From contig WRHM01000004.1 in the NCBI GenBank assembly GCA_009783265.1, forward strand, positions 62,001-126,000: 64,000 bases of DNA. Direction: 5' to 3'. Position numbers and translations under genes: made by a program. The stretch comes from Oscillospiraceae bacterium. Its GTDB lineage: Bacteria > Bacillota > Clostridia > Oscillospirales > WRJC01. Positions 10,427 to 20,197 of this stretch are shown here, piece after piece; the stretch's first letter is position 1; each line of letters starts with the position of its first letter. The notes below the pieces were generated by a model, which made no database searches, had not been told where the DNA came from, and was given only the letters and a program-made list of their open reading frames with translations.

Positions 10427-11442
10427 AAGCCTCCCAGATAAGCCGCTCCCAACGCCCTGTCGTAAAGCCCGTAGCCGGGTTTCCCGGTTTCTCCCCAGAT
10501 CATTCTGCCGTGATCCGGACGCACATAGCCGTCAAACCCCACGTCATACATAGCTTTAATTATTTCATACATGTCAAGCGAGCCGTATTTCGACGGGTGC
10601 GCAGTCTCGTTAAATCCCCGCTCTCCCACAAGTTTTACATTTCTGGCGTGTATAAATCCAATTTTTTTGTCTTTGCCGAATTTTCTTATCATGTCAACCA
10701 CGTTATTCTTCCCGTCAGAACCCAAAGACCCCGTGCATAAAGTCAACCCGTTTGCCTCGCTGTCGTGAATTTTTAAAAATCTTTCGAGATTTTTTTCGTC
10801 TCTGATTATTCTCGGCAGATCAAAAACAGGCCACGGCGGGTCGTCTGGATGTATCGCCATTTTGACAGAATACTGCTCGCATGTCGGCATTATGCCTTTA
10901 ATAAAATACGCGATATTTTCAAATAACTTTTCGTCGTCGATATTTTTATATTCGTCTAATAAATTAATCAGGCTTTCTTTTGTGTAACTCGAATCCCAGC
11001 CGGGCAGCGATAATTCCCCTTTTTTCGGGTCCATATTTAATATTTCGTCTTCACGGTAAATAAGCGAAGTCGAGCCGTCTGTATTTTCATAAGATAAATT
11101 CGACCTTAGCCAGTCAAATACCGGCATAAAATTATAGCATATCACTTTAATTCCGGCATTCGAGAGTTTTTTTATATTATTTATGTAAACCTGAATATAT
11201 TCGTCTCTGGTTTTTTTGCCGAGTTTTATATCTTCGTGAACAGGGACGCTTTCCACTACTTCAAAAGATAAATCATGATTATTTGCCTGCGATTTTATAT
11301 AATTTATAGACTCTTCTTTCCATTCTTTGCCTACCGGCACGTCATAACATGCCGAGACAATGCCGTCCATCAACGGTATCTGTGATATATATTCAAGCGA
11401 TACGGGATCGTCCTCGCCGTACCAGCGAAACGTCATTTTCAT
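10402..11442 (-). CDS. uxuA: Mannonate dehydratase
   Basis: MTFRWYGEDDPVSLEYISQIP; HPDDPPWPVFDLPRI; IHARNVK; RPDHGRMIWGE. Confidence 0.92.
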   Translation of the reverse strand: MKMTFRWYGEDDPVSLEYISQIPLMDGIVSACYDVPVGKEWKEESINYIKSQANNHDLSFEVVESVPVHEDIKLGKKTRDEYIQVYINNIKKLSNAGIKVICYNFMPVFDWLRSNLSYENTDGSTSLIYREDEILNMDPKKGELSLPGWDSSYTKESLINLLDEYKNIDDEKLFENIAYFIKGIMPTCEQYSVKMAIHPDDPPWPVFDLPRIIRDEKNLERFLKIHDSEANGLTLCTGSLGSDGKNNVVDMIRKFGKDKKIGFIHARNVKLVGERGFNETAHPSKYGSLDMYEIIKAMYDVGFDGYVRPDHGRMIWGETGKPGYGLYDRALGAAYLGGLWEAVSKK

Positions 11443-11477
11443 ATAATTCTACCTCCGGTATTATTTTTATATATTTT

Positions 11478-11966
11478 TTATTCATCAGCTATTTTTATAA
11501 TCTCAGAATATAAACGATTGCTGACATAAATCCCGTTTATAATCAATTTATCTATCAAAGGTTTAATTTCATGGATAAATCCTTTAGATTTTGCCAAAAG
11601 AAGAATACCTGCAGTGCCGATTATCTTAAATCCGAGATATTTCGCATATTCACGCGCTAAATAGTCGTCAATAATTAATAAATCCGCATTTAATTCCTGC
11701 CCTAAAATCATTACTTCAACTTCACCTTCATGCAACTGTGTTTTAAATGTCTGTTTCTGCGCCGCGTTTTTAATTTCTTTCGTTTGTATCCATTCTGATG
11801 ATATTTCAAGATTATTTTGCGCTTTTGATTTTTCTTTTGCTGCAATCTCTTCTTTTACGGCACTCGGAATAATAACTGTCCCATAAATTTTTTTCAGCAA
11901 ATCTAATTTATCAATAGCGCTAAGGGCGATAATAGGCGTTGAATTTACAATAACGGTTTCAGGCAT
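11478..11966 (-). CDS. PIN-like toxin (DUF3368-type)
   Basis: VNSTPIIALSAIDKLDLLKKIYG; LIIDDYLAREYAKYLGFKIIGTAGILLLAK; overlaps the antitoxin ORF. Confidence 0.78.
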   Translation of the reverse strand: MPETVIVNSTPIIALSAIDKLDLLKKIYGTVIIPSAVKEEIAAKEKSKAQNNLEISSEWIQTKEIKNAAQKQTFKTQLHEGEVEVMILGQELNADLLIIDDYLAREYAKYLGFKIIGTAGILLLAKSKGFIHEIKPLIDKLIINGIYVSNRLYSEIIKIADE

Positions 11967-12219
11967 TGCTTAATTCCTCCCGAAGAACTGACTCGTCAAG
12001 ATATTCAAATATTGAAACTTTATTTTCACTTAAAAAATAAATAAAATCCTCTTCAGTCATGTTTGCCAGTTCAGCGCATTGCCCTATTGACAATTTATGT
12101 TTTTTATATAAATTTAAGGCAGTATATTTTTTCATGTCATCAGCAAACTGATTTTCGTTCTCTCTGAGAACCAGAAATATTTCGCTGGGAACCGAAATAT
12201 TCAAATTAGTCATTTTCAT
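11959..12219 (-). CDS. Antitoxin, UPF0175-like
   Basis: 86 aa; KYTALNLYKKHKLSIGQCAELANMTEEDFIYFLSENKVSIF; paired with downstream PIN protein. Confidence 0.75.
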   Translation of the reverse strand: MKMTNLNISVPSEIFLVLRENENQFADDMKKYTALNLYKKHKLSIGQCAELANMTEEDFIYFLSENKVSIFEYLDESVLREELSNA

Positions 12220-12277
12220 ATATTATCCTCCTGAATTTATTTTAATTACAAAATATACCACTTATAATATTTATATT

Positions 12278-12628
12278 TTAAAGAAACAATTCATGTCCTT
12301 GCTGATAATACCAAAAGAGATATAAGCACCAACTTAATGATGATATGATTGAAATGATTGCAAAAATTAGCTCTGTTTTACTTATTTGCTTTATTCCTTT
12401 GCCGAAAAAAACAATAATTATTATTATCCCTACGAGGCAAAAACCAATACCCCACACACTAACAAACCAAATGTATATAAAAATAGAACTAAATTGACCT
12501 AACAACAAAAGTAACACAGGAGTTAAACTTAACGCCAACGAAATAATCGGCAAACTACTAAATCGTTTTTTCGGCTTTACATTTGGCAATTTTTTATCTT
12601 TTACTTCATCATGATAATTTTTCATCAA
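12278..12628 (-). CDS. Small membrane protein (DUF4190-like), function unknown
   Basis: Three hydrophobic segments in 116 aa. Confidence 0.5.
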   Translation of the reverse strand: MMKNYHDEVKDKKLPNVKPKKRFSSLPIISLALSLTPVLLLLLGQFSSIFIYIWFVSVWGIGFCLVGIIIIIVFFGKGIKQISKTELIFAIISIISSLSWCLYLFWYYQQGHELFL

Positions 12629-12659
12629 TATAATCTCCTGGTATGCCTAATATTAATTT

Positions 12660-13700
12660 TTATAATTTCTTAAATCTTATATCTTCCCCGATAAAATTCA
12701 AGATCGCAAACTCGCCGAATATCCGCGACATTATCCTTTCGTCGTATCTCATCTGCATTTCGCTGACTGTTAAATTTGTGCTTATTATCATGCTTCTGCT
12801 CTCAAGTAGGCGCACGTTTATCAGATTATACAAAGACGAAACAAATATATTCCCCGAATATTCAGTTCCCAAATCGTCTATTATCAGCAAATCGCACGTC
12901 ATATAGCGTTCTATTATATCAGGGTCAAAAGTCCCGCGGGCAAATCTTTCTTTTTCAAACGAATACAATATGCTCTGCGCCGAATCATAAAATACGTCAA
13001 AGCCTTTTTTTATCACTTCATACGCCGCCGCAGACGACAAATGCGTCTTGCCGAGCCCGGTCGATCCGATAAACATAAGATTTTTCGCATTCTCTACCGG
13101 GTTCCCGGAAGAATTATCAGAAGCGTCAGGCGCAATAGATTTCCCGAAATTCTCCGCGAATTTCCTACACTCATCATATATACTTTTCATGTGTTTATAC
13201 GGGCTTTCGTTTACTAATTTATCGGCAGATTTTTTCCTGTCGTAATAATTCAAATTAAAATTTTCAAACGTCTGATTTTTTATAGTTCTGCCGAGCCCCG
13301 AATGATTTATGCTCTCTGCCGCAAGGGCTTTTCTCAGGCAATCGCACATAATATCGTTTTTATATCCGGTATCTTCGCAAGCCGCGCACTCGTAAACCGG
13401 CTCTGTATAATTTTCCGGATAGCCCGCTTTTTCAAGCAATAATTTTCTCTTTTTTATCAAATCCTGATTTTTTTTCTTTACGCTGCTGATTTTTAAATCA
13501 AAATCCCCGCCGGAATTTGAACCGAGAATAATTCCCGCAATATCTTTGTAAGTCCCGGACAGCTTTCTGTCCGTATCAAGCAATCCCGGGATTTTTATAT
13601 ATAAATCTTTTTTTCTCTTTTCGGCGTTTGCCGCCGCTGTTTTATATTTATTATCAAAATCGCCCAAAACTTTTTGCACGACTTTACTGTTGTATGCCAT
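12660..13700 (-). CDS. DnaC/DnaI-like primosomal ATPase (helicase loader)
   Basis: CAACEDTGY zinc-binding N-term; AAA+ FIGSTGLGKTHLSSAAAYEVI, LLIIDDLGTEY. Confidence 0.87.
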   Translation of the reverse strand: MAYNSKVVQKVLGDFDNKYKTAAANAEKRKKDLYIKIPGLLDTDRKLSGTYKDIAGIILGSNSGGDFDLKISSVKKKNQDLIKKRKLLLEKAGYPENYTEPVYECAACEDTGYKNDIMCDCLRKALAAESINHSGLGRTIKNQTFENFNLNYYDRKKSADKLVNESPYKHMKSIYDECRKFAENFGKSIAPDASDNSSGNPVENAKNLMFIGSTGLGKTHLSSAAAYEVIKKGFDVFYDSAQSILYSFEKERFARGTFDPDIIERYMTCDLLIIDDLGTEYSGNIFVSSLYNLINVRLLESRSMIISTNLTVSEMQMRYDERIMSRIFGEFAILNFIGEDIRFKKL

Positions 13701-13730
13701 AATTCAACTCCCGAATTTCATAAATTATTT

Positions 13731-15038
13731 TTAAAATTTTACGCCTTTCCTTACCGCTTTTTCAAAAAACTGCTCCGCGCTGACCCCCGCGTTTTTCCTG
13801 TTCACTATATTATTCATAACATCCGGGGTTACCCCGTATTCGTTGTTTATATCATTGAGCGTCCTGAATCCTTTTTCATGCCAGTTTGTATATATACCGT
13901 TTATATAATTAAAATTAAAATTTTCTATCTGTTTCATGCAGCGTTTATATCCCTCTGACAATATATCGTCCGAAAAATCAAATTCTTTCGCCCATTTTTT
14001 TATATAATTCTTTTCTTTTGACGTGAGTTTTCTGCTTTCTATATTAAACAGCTTTTTTATTTTATCTTCAAATTCTATTATTTTATGCATTTCTTTGATT
14101 TTTTCTTCGTATTGATATAATTTTATAATCCCGTCGGCGGCCATCCCGAGAGCGACTTTCTCAAGATACCTTATGTTATTTTTACCCTCTTCGGCGCATA
14201 TTTCCGCAAGCTTGATAATTAAATCAACTTCTATATTATTTGTTTCGTGAAGATTATACATAATGCCCAAATCAGAAAAATTAAAAGTAGTCTGCATTTT
14301 TACCTGAGTTTCATGTATAAGCCTTCTGAATTCTTCTTTTGTTTCAAGCGACTCGCTTATTTCAACGATAGTAACAGGTCCTGAATTTACCGGCGCGCGC
14401 TTTATTTGCTCTGACTTGTTTTCAGGCGTTTCATTTTGCGGCGCGACGGGGGTTTCACTCCCCGCGATTTCTTTTATGTCCTCTGCTTCAATTTCAGTTT
14501 CCGTTTCCTTTTCATTAAGCTCAGTCTCATCAGTCTCATGGCTATCAAGATTTACGGGTTCGTCTGTTTTTTCTGCAAGAATTTCTTTTTTGCCGTTTAT
14601 ATATTTTTCATCGTATATGCCGAGCCCCGCGTTTAATTCATTAGATTCTTCCGGTTCATCGCCGTTTAATATATTTATGTCCCTTTTTACGTTAAGCAAA
14701 ATATTTATAACGTTATACATATTAACGCCTTTAGTTCCGGCAGGCGACGCTATTTCATAATCGAGTATATTTTTTTCTTTCCAGAAATCCACAGCCTCTA
14801 TAATTTCATCGTCTGTCGCCTGTATCCTAACGCTGTTTTTCATAAACTCAAAATCTATTTTCTCCAGATTATCACAGCATAACAAAAAAAGCAGTATTTT
14901 TACGCACAGTTCCCCTGCATCTTTAATAATATATATAATTTCCGAATTATTCTTCAGCTTTTTTTTCATTTTTATATTGATATATTTTATATTAGCCATA
15001 GTTTTCAATTCGACGGACACTGCTCTATACCTCTGCAT
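13731..15038 (-). CDS. DnaD/DnaB-like replication initiation protein
   Basis: Adjacent to dnaI-like gene; C-terminal DnaD-like helices (KKWAKEFDFSDDILSEGYKRCMKQIENFNFNYINGIYTNWHEKG). Confidence 0.75.
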   Translation of the reverse strand: MQRYRAVSVELKTMANIKYINIKMKKKLKNNSEIIYIIKDAGELCVKILLFLLCCDNLEKIDFEFMKNSVRIQATDDEIIEAVDFWKEKNILDYEIASPAGTKGVNMYNVINILLNVKRDINILNGDEPEESNELNAGLGIYDEKYINGKKEILAEKTDEPVNLDSHETDETELNEKETETEIEAEDIKEIAGSETPVAPQNETPENKSEQIKRAPVNSGPVTIVEISESLETKEEFRRLIHETQVKMQTTFNFSDLGIMYNLHETNNIEVDLIIKLAEICAEEGKNNIRYLEKVALGMAADGIIKLYQYEEKIKEMHKIIEFEDKIKKLFNIESRKLTSKEKNYIKKWAKEFDFSDDILSEGYKRCMKQIENFNFNYINGIYTNWHEKGFRTLNDINNEYGVTPDVMNNIVNRKNAGVSAEQFFEKAVRKGVKF

Positions 15039-15176
15039 TTTTGTTTGTTATATATATTTTATCACAAAATCATTATTTTTACAAGAATAATAATATAGAT
15101 AATATAAAAATATTTTGCGCGGCAAAAATCCCCCTTTCGCAATTAAAAGAGGGATTCAGGTATCGCCATATATTTA

Positions 15177-15899
15177 TTATATTTCAATATCGCTCAAAAC
15201 TATTATATTATTGTGCAGATACAAGAAAGTCGCGGGGTTGCCTGAAGTTATTTTGCCCTCTAAAAATTGCCTGAACGCGTTTGCTTTAGATTTCCCGCTC
15301 ACAAGCATCAATATTTTTTTGCTTTTCGCTATTATGCTCCCCATTCCCATTGTCAACGCCCTGTCCGGCACTTCGTTTACAGAATCAAAAAATCTTTTGT
15401 TGGCTTCTTTTGTCTCTTCGGTCAAAACAGCGACGTGTGTATTTGGCAGAAGAAAATTTCCGGGTTCGTTAAATCCTATATGCCCGTTTGGTCCTATGCC
15501 TATCACCATCAAATCAATCCCGCCCGCATGATTTATTTTTTGGTCGTATGTACCGCATTCAATTTTTGCGTCAGTTGCTTCTCCGTCCGGGATATTTATA
15601 TTTTCAGGATTTATATTAATCTTGCCAAAAAAATTATCAAACATAAATTTATAATAACTTTGGCTATTATCCCGTTTTATCGGGTAATATTCGTCAAGAT
15701 TAAAAGTAGTTATTTTCGAAAAGTCCGTTTTCCCTGATTTGTTCATTTCGATAAGATTTTCATACATGCCAAGAGGCGTTGAGCCTGTCGGCAGACCCAG
15801 TACAAAATTTTCTTTTGATTTTATTTCCCCCGCGACAATCTCCGCCGCCTGCCATGACATTTCTTCGTAATTTTCGCAATAATTAATTACTATTCCCAT
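15177..15899 (-). CDS. nagB: Glucosamine-6-phosphate deaminase
   Basis: LGLPTGSTPLGMYE, FNLDEYY, GIGPNGHIGFNEPG, ALTMGMGSI. Confidence 0.92.
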   Translation of the reverse strand: MGIVINYCENYEEMSWQAAEIVAGEIKSKENFVLGLPTGSTPLGMYENLIEMNKSGKTDFSKITTFNLDEYYPIKRDNSQSYYKFMFDNFFGKININPENINIPDGEATDAKIECGTYDQKINHAGGIDLMVIGIGPNGHIGFNEPGNFLLPNTHVAVLTEETKEANKRFFDSVNEVPDRALTMGMGSIIAKSKKILMLVSGKSKANAFRQFLEGKITSGNPATFLYLHNNIIVLSDIEI

Positions 15900-15935
15900 A
15901 ATCTTTTACCAGCCTTTATTTTAATTTATTTATTA

Positions 15936-16652
15936 TTAAAATTCATATCCGCACTCTGTCATATCCTCGGCAAAAAAATCAAACATATATTTGCCGTTAT
16001 CTGTTTTCCAACGGCCGACAGAATCTGCCCGCATCTCTATTTTGGCCATTTTTATTCCCAGATAATCCTCAAGTTTTATCAAAGTTTCGTCCTGATTATT
16101 CACCATGTCCTCAAATTTAAGTTTTAGCAGATTTTTCGGGTCGGGAGTGGCTTTCATCAATTCCCTCTGATATTTCCAGCTATACGCCCTCTTTTCCCGA
16201 ATATCGTCAGTTTCGGGGTAATCTATGCCGAAATCGTGCAAATTATCAGTCAAGTGCGAGCCGAGAATACAGTCTCTCGGATCTCTCACCCAGTGAATAT
16301 ATTTTATATCCGGGAACATTTTTATAATCCACGGATAAATCAGCGTAGTTTCGGGGATTTTCCAGCCTTTGTTTTCGTTTTTTGAATCCAAAACAGTCAC
16401 AAGATAATCTTCGATTAATTTTTTAAATTCCGGGACGGGTTCCATTAATAAAACTTTAGAGAAATCCCATTCAAGCCCGCCTTTATAATCAACATATTTT
16501 GCGAAAACCCTGCACGCATCATACATTTTCCCCGGCGGGAGCAAATCCCCCGAAACATTCAGCGGCTCGCCCATGAAAACCCCGCTCGCGCTTAGAGTGT
16601 GCGACATTGCCCTTGTCCCCGAATGTCCCCTGCCGATAATCGTTATCATCAT
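15936..16652 (-). CDS. Sulfotransferase family protein
   Basis: IIGRGHSGTRAMSHTL (5'-PSB loop), WVRDPRDCILG (3'-PB motif). Confidence 0.78.
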   Translation of the reverse strand: MMITIIGRGHSGTRAMSHTLSASGVFMGEPLNVSGDLLPPGKMYDACRVFAKYVDYKGGLEWDFSKVLLMEPVPEFKKLIEDYLVTVLDSKNENKGWKIPETTLIYPWIIKMFPDIKYIHWVRDPRDCILGSHLTDNLHDFGIDYPETDDIREKRAYSWKYQRELMKATPDPKNLLKLKFEDMVNNQDETLIKLEDYLGIKMAKIEMRADSVGRWKTDNGKYMFDFFAEDMTECGYEF

Positions 16653-16718
16653 AATTTTTTATATTCTCCCGTGATTTTTTATATTATAAATTCGATGTTT
16701 TTGACTTTGCATAATTTA

Positions 16719-17220
16719 CTGAAGAAAATGCTTATTTGATACGCAAAGATACTCAAAACTTCTTTTCCAATTCCACATAAAGTCCGCTTTGAAAAGTTAT
16801 TATATAACCAGAGTTACGATATAGAGTGATGGCTGGTTCAAGAGTTATTTGCGTGCTTAAATGTAATGTATGGTCACCACAACTTTTAGAAAATGATTCC
16901 ACCGTGGAAAGTAACGATTTAGATATTCCTTTTCCGCGATATTCACTTTTAATAAATAAACGCTTGGCTTCACCGATGTTTGGTGACTTTACGCGATAAG
17001 CGATACAACCAACAGGTGTGTTGCCATCATAAGCTATCCAAACATCATTAATATTCTCATTTGCGTTATAACGGGAATATATATGGCTATCGTCACCGAG
17101 AAAATCTATAAAAAAATCGTCCAGCTCTGAAAAAAGCCGCAATACGTCCGGCGATGTGATTTGTGAAGCTTTAATCTTCATTTTGTGACCTCCCAAATGT
17201 ACCTAATATAAATTTCCTGC
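16719..17220 (-). mobile_element. Putative single-gene cassette A, bounded by imperfect terminal inverted repeats, GNAT cargo
   Basis: Left end CTGAAGAAAATGCTTATT (16719-16736) and right end TAATATAAATTTCCTGC (17204-17220) are identical to the ends of the 47809-48498 cassette. Confidence 0.5.
16753..17196 (-). CDS. GNAT family N-acetyltransferase
   Basis: GEAKRLFIKSEYRGKGISKSLLSTVESF, LEPAITLYRNSGY. Confidence 0.85.
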   Translation of the reverse strand: MGGHKMKIKASQITSPDVLRLFSELDDFFIDFLGDDSHIYSRYNANENINDVWIAYDGNTPVGCIAYRVKSPNIGEAKRLFIKSEYRGKGISKSLLSTVESFSKSCGDHTLHLSTQITLEPAITLYRNSGYIITFQSGLYVELEKKF

Positions 17221-17221
17221 G

Positions 17222-18064
17222 TTATATCACAACTTTTTTATGCCTGTACACATGGCAGCATATATTCACAGCCACAGGCAAACCTGCGATATGCGTTGGA
17301 AACGTCTCTATATTGACCGCAAAAGCCGTCGTTTTCCCCCCGAATCCCTGAGGGCCGACGTTTGTTTTATTTATTTTTTCAAGCGCGTTTTCCTCTATTT
17401 TTTTATAAAATCCGTCGGGATTGCTTTCCCCGATCTCGCGCGTCAATGCTAATTTCGCAAGCACCGCCGAATATTCAAAATCCCCGCCTATCCCGACCCC
17501 CACGATTACCGGGGGACACGGATTCCCGCCAGCTAATTTGACTGTCTCAACTATAAAATCTATTATGTCTTCTTCGTTTGCAGACGGCTCGAACATTTTT
17601 ATCCTGCTTGCGTTTTCGCTCCCGAACCCTTTTGGCACGCAGATAATCTCTATTTTATCGCCGGGTATTATATTTGTGTGAATTATCGCAGGGGTATTAT
17701 CGTTTGTGTTTTCGCGCCTCAACGGGTCTTTAACTATTGATAATCTTAAATCCCCGTCAATATACGCTTCGCGAACCCCTTGATTTACCGCGTCTTTTAA
17801 AAACCCGTTGATTATATGAACGTCCTGCCCGATATTAACAAAAAGCACCGCCATGCCTGTGTCCTGACATACCGGAATATTTAATTTTTGAGCGAGTTTT
17901 ATATTTTCATCGAGTTTTTGCAATATATTTTTGGCAAGTATAAAGTTCTCTGACTTTACACTATCTTTTATACAGCTTACAAGATTGTCTGATAGAGTCA
18001 AATTAGCTTCGATAAACGCTTCTTTTATTTTTTGCGTTATTATTTTCGCATCTATTTCGCGCAT
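17222..18064 (-). CDS. Fumarate hydratase/tartrate dehydratase alpha-subunit-like lyase
   Basis: IPVCQDTGMAVLFVNIG; ENTNDNTPAIIHTNIIPGD; CPPVIVGVGIGGDFEYSAVLAKLAL. Confidence 0.88.
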   Translation of the reverse strand: MREIDAKIITQKIKEAFIEANLTLSDNLVSCIKDSVKSENFILAKNILQKLDENIKLAQKLNIPVCQDTGMAVLFVNIGQDVHIINGFLKDAVNQGVREAYIDGDLRLSIVKDPLRRENTNDNTPAIIHTNIIPGDKIEIICVPKGFGSENASRIKMFEPSANEEDIIDFIVETVKLAGGNPCPPVIVGVGIGGDFEYSAVLAKLALTREIGESNPDGFYKKIEENALEKINKTNVGPQGFGGKTTAFAVNIETFPTHIAGLPVAVNICCHVYRHKKVVI

Positions 18065-19368
18065 TTCACAACCCCGCCGTTTACAATCACGATTTCAGCC
18101 TCGCTCAGTATCTCCAACGGATTGCCGTTATATAAAACCATATCGGCGTGCTTGCCGGCTTCTATCGAGCCGACTTTATCGTCTATCCCCAGAATAACCG
18201 CCGGATTAATAGTTATCGCTTCTATCGCTTTATATAAATCCAGCCCGCCTTTGACTGTCAATGCGGCGCAGTACGGCAAATATTGCAGCGGCGTGACGGG
18301 ATGATCAGTAGTGACCGCAAATAAAATCCCCGAATCGCTTAAAATTTTCGCGTTTTTCAGTTCCATATTTTTCAGTTCAGGTTTAGCCCTGTCTGAAATT
18401 ACCGGCCCGATTACCGCCCGTATGTTATCTTTCGAGAGTTCTCCGGCAATTAAATGCCCCTCTGTGCAGTGAACTATAACATAATCCAGCTCAAATTCCT
18501 TGCATATTCTTATCGCCGTGAAAATATCGTCTGCCCTGTGGGCGTGAATATGCGCCGGGATTTCGCGCTTTATAACAGGCAGCAAAGCCTCGAGTTTTAT
18601 ATCAAAATCCGGTTCGTCGGATTTGTCTGTGTTTTCTTGCGGGACGTCGGGGACGCCGTCCCCTACAACATAATTCGCAGATTTTTCAAATTCTGTTTTC
18701 TTTTCGCAATATTTTACGGTTTTTCTCAAATTCTCACGGATTATAGCCGCTGTCGCCATTCTTGTTTCGGGGGTCTGATTTTTTTCGCCGTAGCATATTT
18801 TCGGGTTTTCGCCCAGCGCGAATTTCATGCTTACGGGCTCTTTGATTATCATACCGTCGATTCTTTTCCCGTGGGTTTTGATAACTGCGAACTGCCCGCT
18901 GATAGGGTTTGCGCTCCCGGGGCCTGTCGCAACGCATGTTATCCCCGCCGCAAGCGATTCCTCAAACGTTCTGTCCATGGGGTTTACCGCGTCGATTGCG
19001 CGCAAATGCGGCGTGCACGGATCTGTGATTTCGTTTAAATCGTCGCCTTCTGTTCTCAATCCGTCCTCATACATTCCAAGATGCGTATGCGCGTCAATAA
19101 AGCCGGGCAAAAGCCATTTGCCTCCGGCTTCGATTATATTAATATTATTTTTTTTATTTTCTATATTTGCGTCATATTCTTTCATGTCCCCGACTTCATC
19201 GATCAAACCTGAACTGTCTGAAATTTTCACATATCCGTTTTCGATTATTTTGCTTTTTGCCGTTTTTGCCATAGTATATATACGCGCGTTTTTTATTATC
19301 ATCATTTTTATTTTGACCTCTGCTTTAATCTTTTCTTCTCCTTGAATAGCCGCTTCTTTTCTGTTCAA
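18052..19368 (-). CDS. Amidohydrolase (imidazolonepropionase-like); likely true start near 19302
   Basis: LPGFIDAHTHLGMYEDG; IPAHIHAHRADDIFTA; FAVTTDHPVTPLQYL. Confidence 0.88.
   Translation of the reverse strand: MNRKEAAIQGEEKIKAEVKIKMMIIKNARIYTMAKTAKSKIIENGYVKISDSSGLIDEVGDMKEYDANIENKKNNINIIEAGGKWLLPGFIDAHTHLGMYEDGLRTEGDDLNEITDPCTPHLRAIDAVNPMDRTFEESLAAGITCVATGPGSANPISGQFAVIKTHGKRIDGMIIKEPVSMKFALGENPKICYGEKNQTPETRMATAAIIRENLRKTVKYCEKKTEFEKSANYVVGDGVPDVPQENTDKSDEPDFDIKLEALLPVIKREIPAHIHAHRADDIFTAIRICKEFELDYVIVHCTEGHLIAGELSKDNIRAVIGPVISDRAKPELKNMELKNAKILSDSGILFAVTTDHPVTPLQYLPYCAALTVKGGLDLYKAIEAITINPAVILGIDDKVGSIEAGKHADMVLYNGNPLEILSEAEIVIVNGGVVKCAK
18639..18668. repeat. GC-rich dispersed repeat lying in-frame inside the amidohydrolase CDS
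   Basis: gcgggacgtcggggacgccgtcccctacaa vs intergenic gcgggacgccgaggacgccgtccccctacaa at 877-907. Confidence 0.8.
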
Positions 19369-19768
19369 GAAATTTCAGATCCGATATTTTTTCGTCGCTC
19401 TCGCGCTTGAATTTATTAATCATATCCTCAAAACTTTTAAGATTATCGTTATTATTATCACCGGCTTTTTTAGATTCTTCATGGACGGATTTAATATTGT
19501 TGTTATTATTGATATTTTCTAACTGTTTTATCGACAGGGCTAATTTTCCGTTGTCGTTCACACCGATAACAACGGCTTTTATTATCTGGTTTACTTCTAA
19601 AATTTCGTTTATGTCTTTAATAAATCCGGAAGATATTTCGGATATATGTATCATTCCGGACATTCCTGAAATCCCGGCTGTTTCGCCTTTGTTTATGCTG
19701 ACAAACACCCCGTATTTTGTTATCCCCGTGACTTTGACTTCTATTATTTCCCCTTTTTGGATTTGCAT
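19325..19768 (-). CDS. S1 RNA-binding domain protein
   Basis: GEIIEVKVTGITKYGVFVSINKGE...GMIHISEISSGFI. Confidence 0.87.
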   Translation of the reverse strand: MQIQKGEIIEVKVTGITKYGVFVSINKGETAGISGMSGMIHISEISSGFIKDINEILEVNQIIKAVVIGVNDNGKLALSIKQLENINNNNNIKSVHEESKKAGDNNNDNLKSFEDMINKFKRESDEKISDLKFLEQKRSGYSRRRKD

Positions 19769-19809
19769 AAAATCAATATTATCCCCATTAAATTCTTATT
19801 CGCCCATTT

Positions 19810-20160
19810 TTAATTTATATAAAATATAATTTCGTCCGACCTCCTGTAGCCGTTGTCTTTCGCAACGTCGATTATATATTCTTCATCGACGGGCGCGTCA
19901 ACTTTCTGCTGCGTGGCGTCGTTTTTTATCCTCCGGTGATTATATTCCTGATTCAGCGCGGCTATCTGTTCGTTCTTTTTATCTATCGCGATTTTATTGT
20001 TCCATAAATGCACCGACAGCAGGGCAATTATAATCGCGAGCGTTATCATCGGTATAGCCCCAAGTTTATTTTTGCGCATTTTTCTTGCTACGCTTCGTTT
20101 TTTGTTTCTTGCGTTTCTCCTGTTTCTTTCATTTCTCAATTTTAACGCAGATTCTGACAT
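19810..20160 (-). CDS. Septum formation initiator (DivIC/FtsB-like)
   Basis: TM segment then coiled coil KKNEQIAALNQEYNHRRI; between yabQ and S1 genes. Confidence 0.75.
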   Translation of the reverse strand: MSESALKLRNERNRRNARNKKRSVARKMRKNKLGAIPMITLAIIIALLSVHLWNNKIAIDKKNEQIAALNQEYNHRRIKNDATQQKVDAPVDEEYIIDVAKDNGYRRSDEIIFYIN

Positions 20161-20197
20161 TGCCGTTTTTCCTCCCCAAATAGAATTTTATACAATC

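Noticed and set aside
11478-12219. UPF0175/DUF3368 pair as a possible new defense system
   Set aside because: Matches a common toxin-antitoxin arrangement; ordinary.
12629-12660. Possible third cassette end (minus strand AAATTAATATTAGGCATACCAGGAG) upstream of the 12278-12628 gene
   Set aside because: Resembles the cassette right end of 17201-17220, but no matching left end (CTGAAGAAAATGCTTATT) was found downstream of 12278, so evidence is insufficient.
16719-17220. Integron gene cassette with attC
   Set aside because: No recognisable attC core pair or integron integrase seen in the window; the terminal inverted repeat model fits better.
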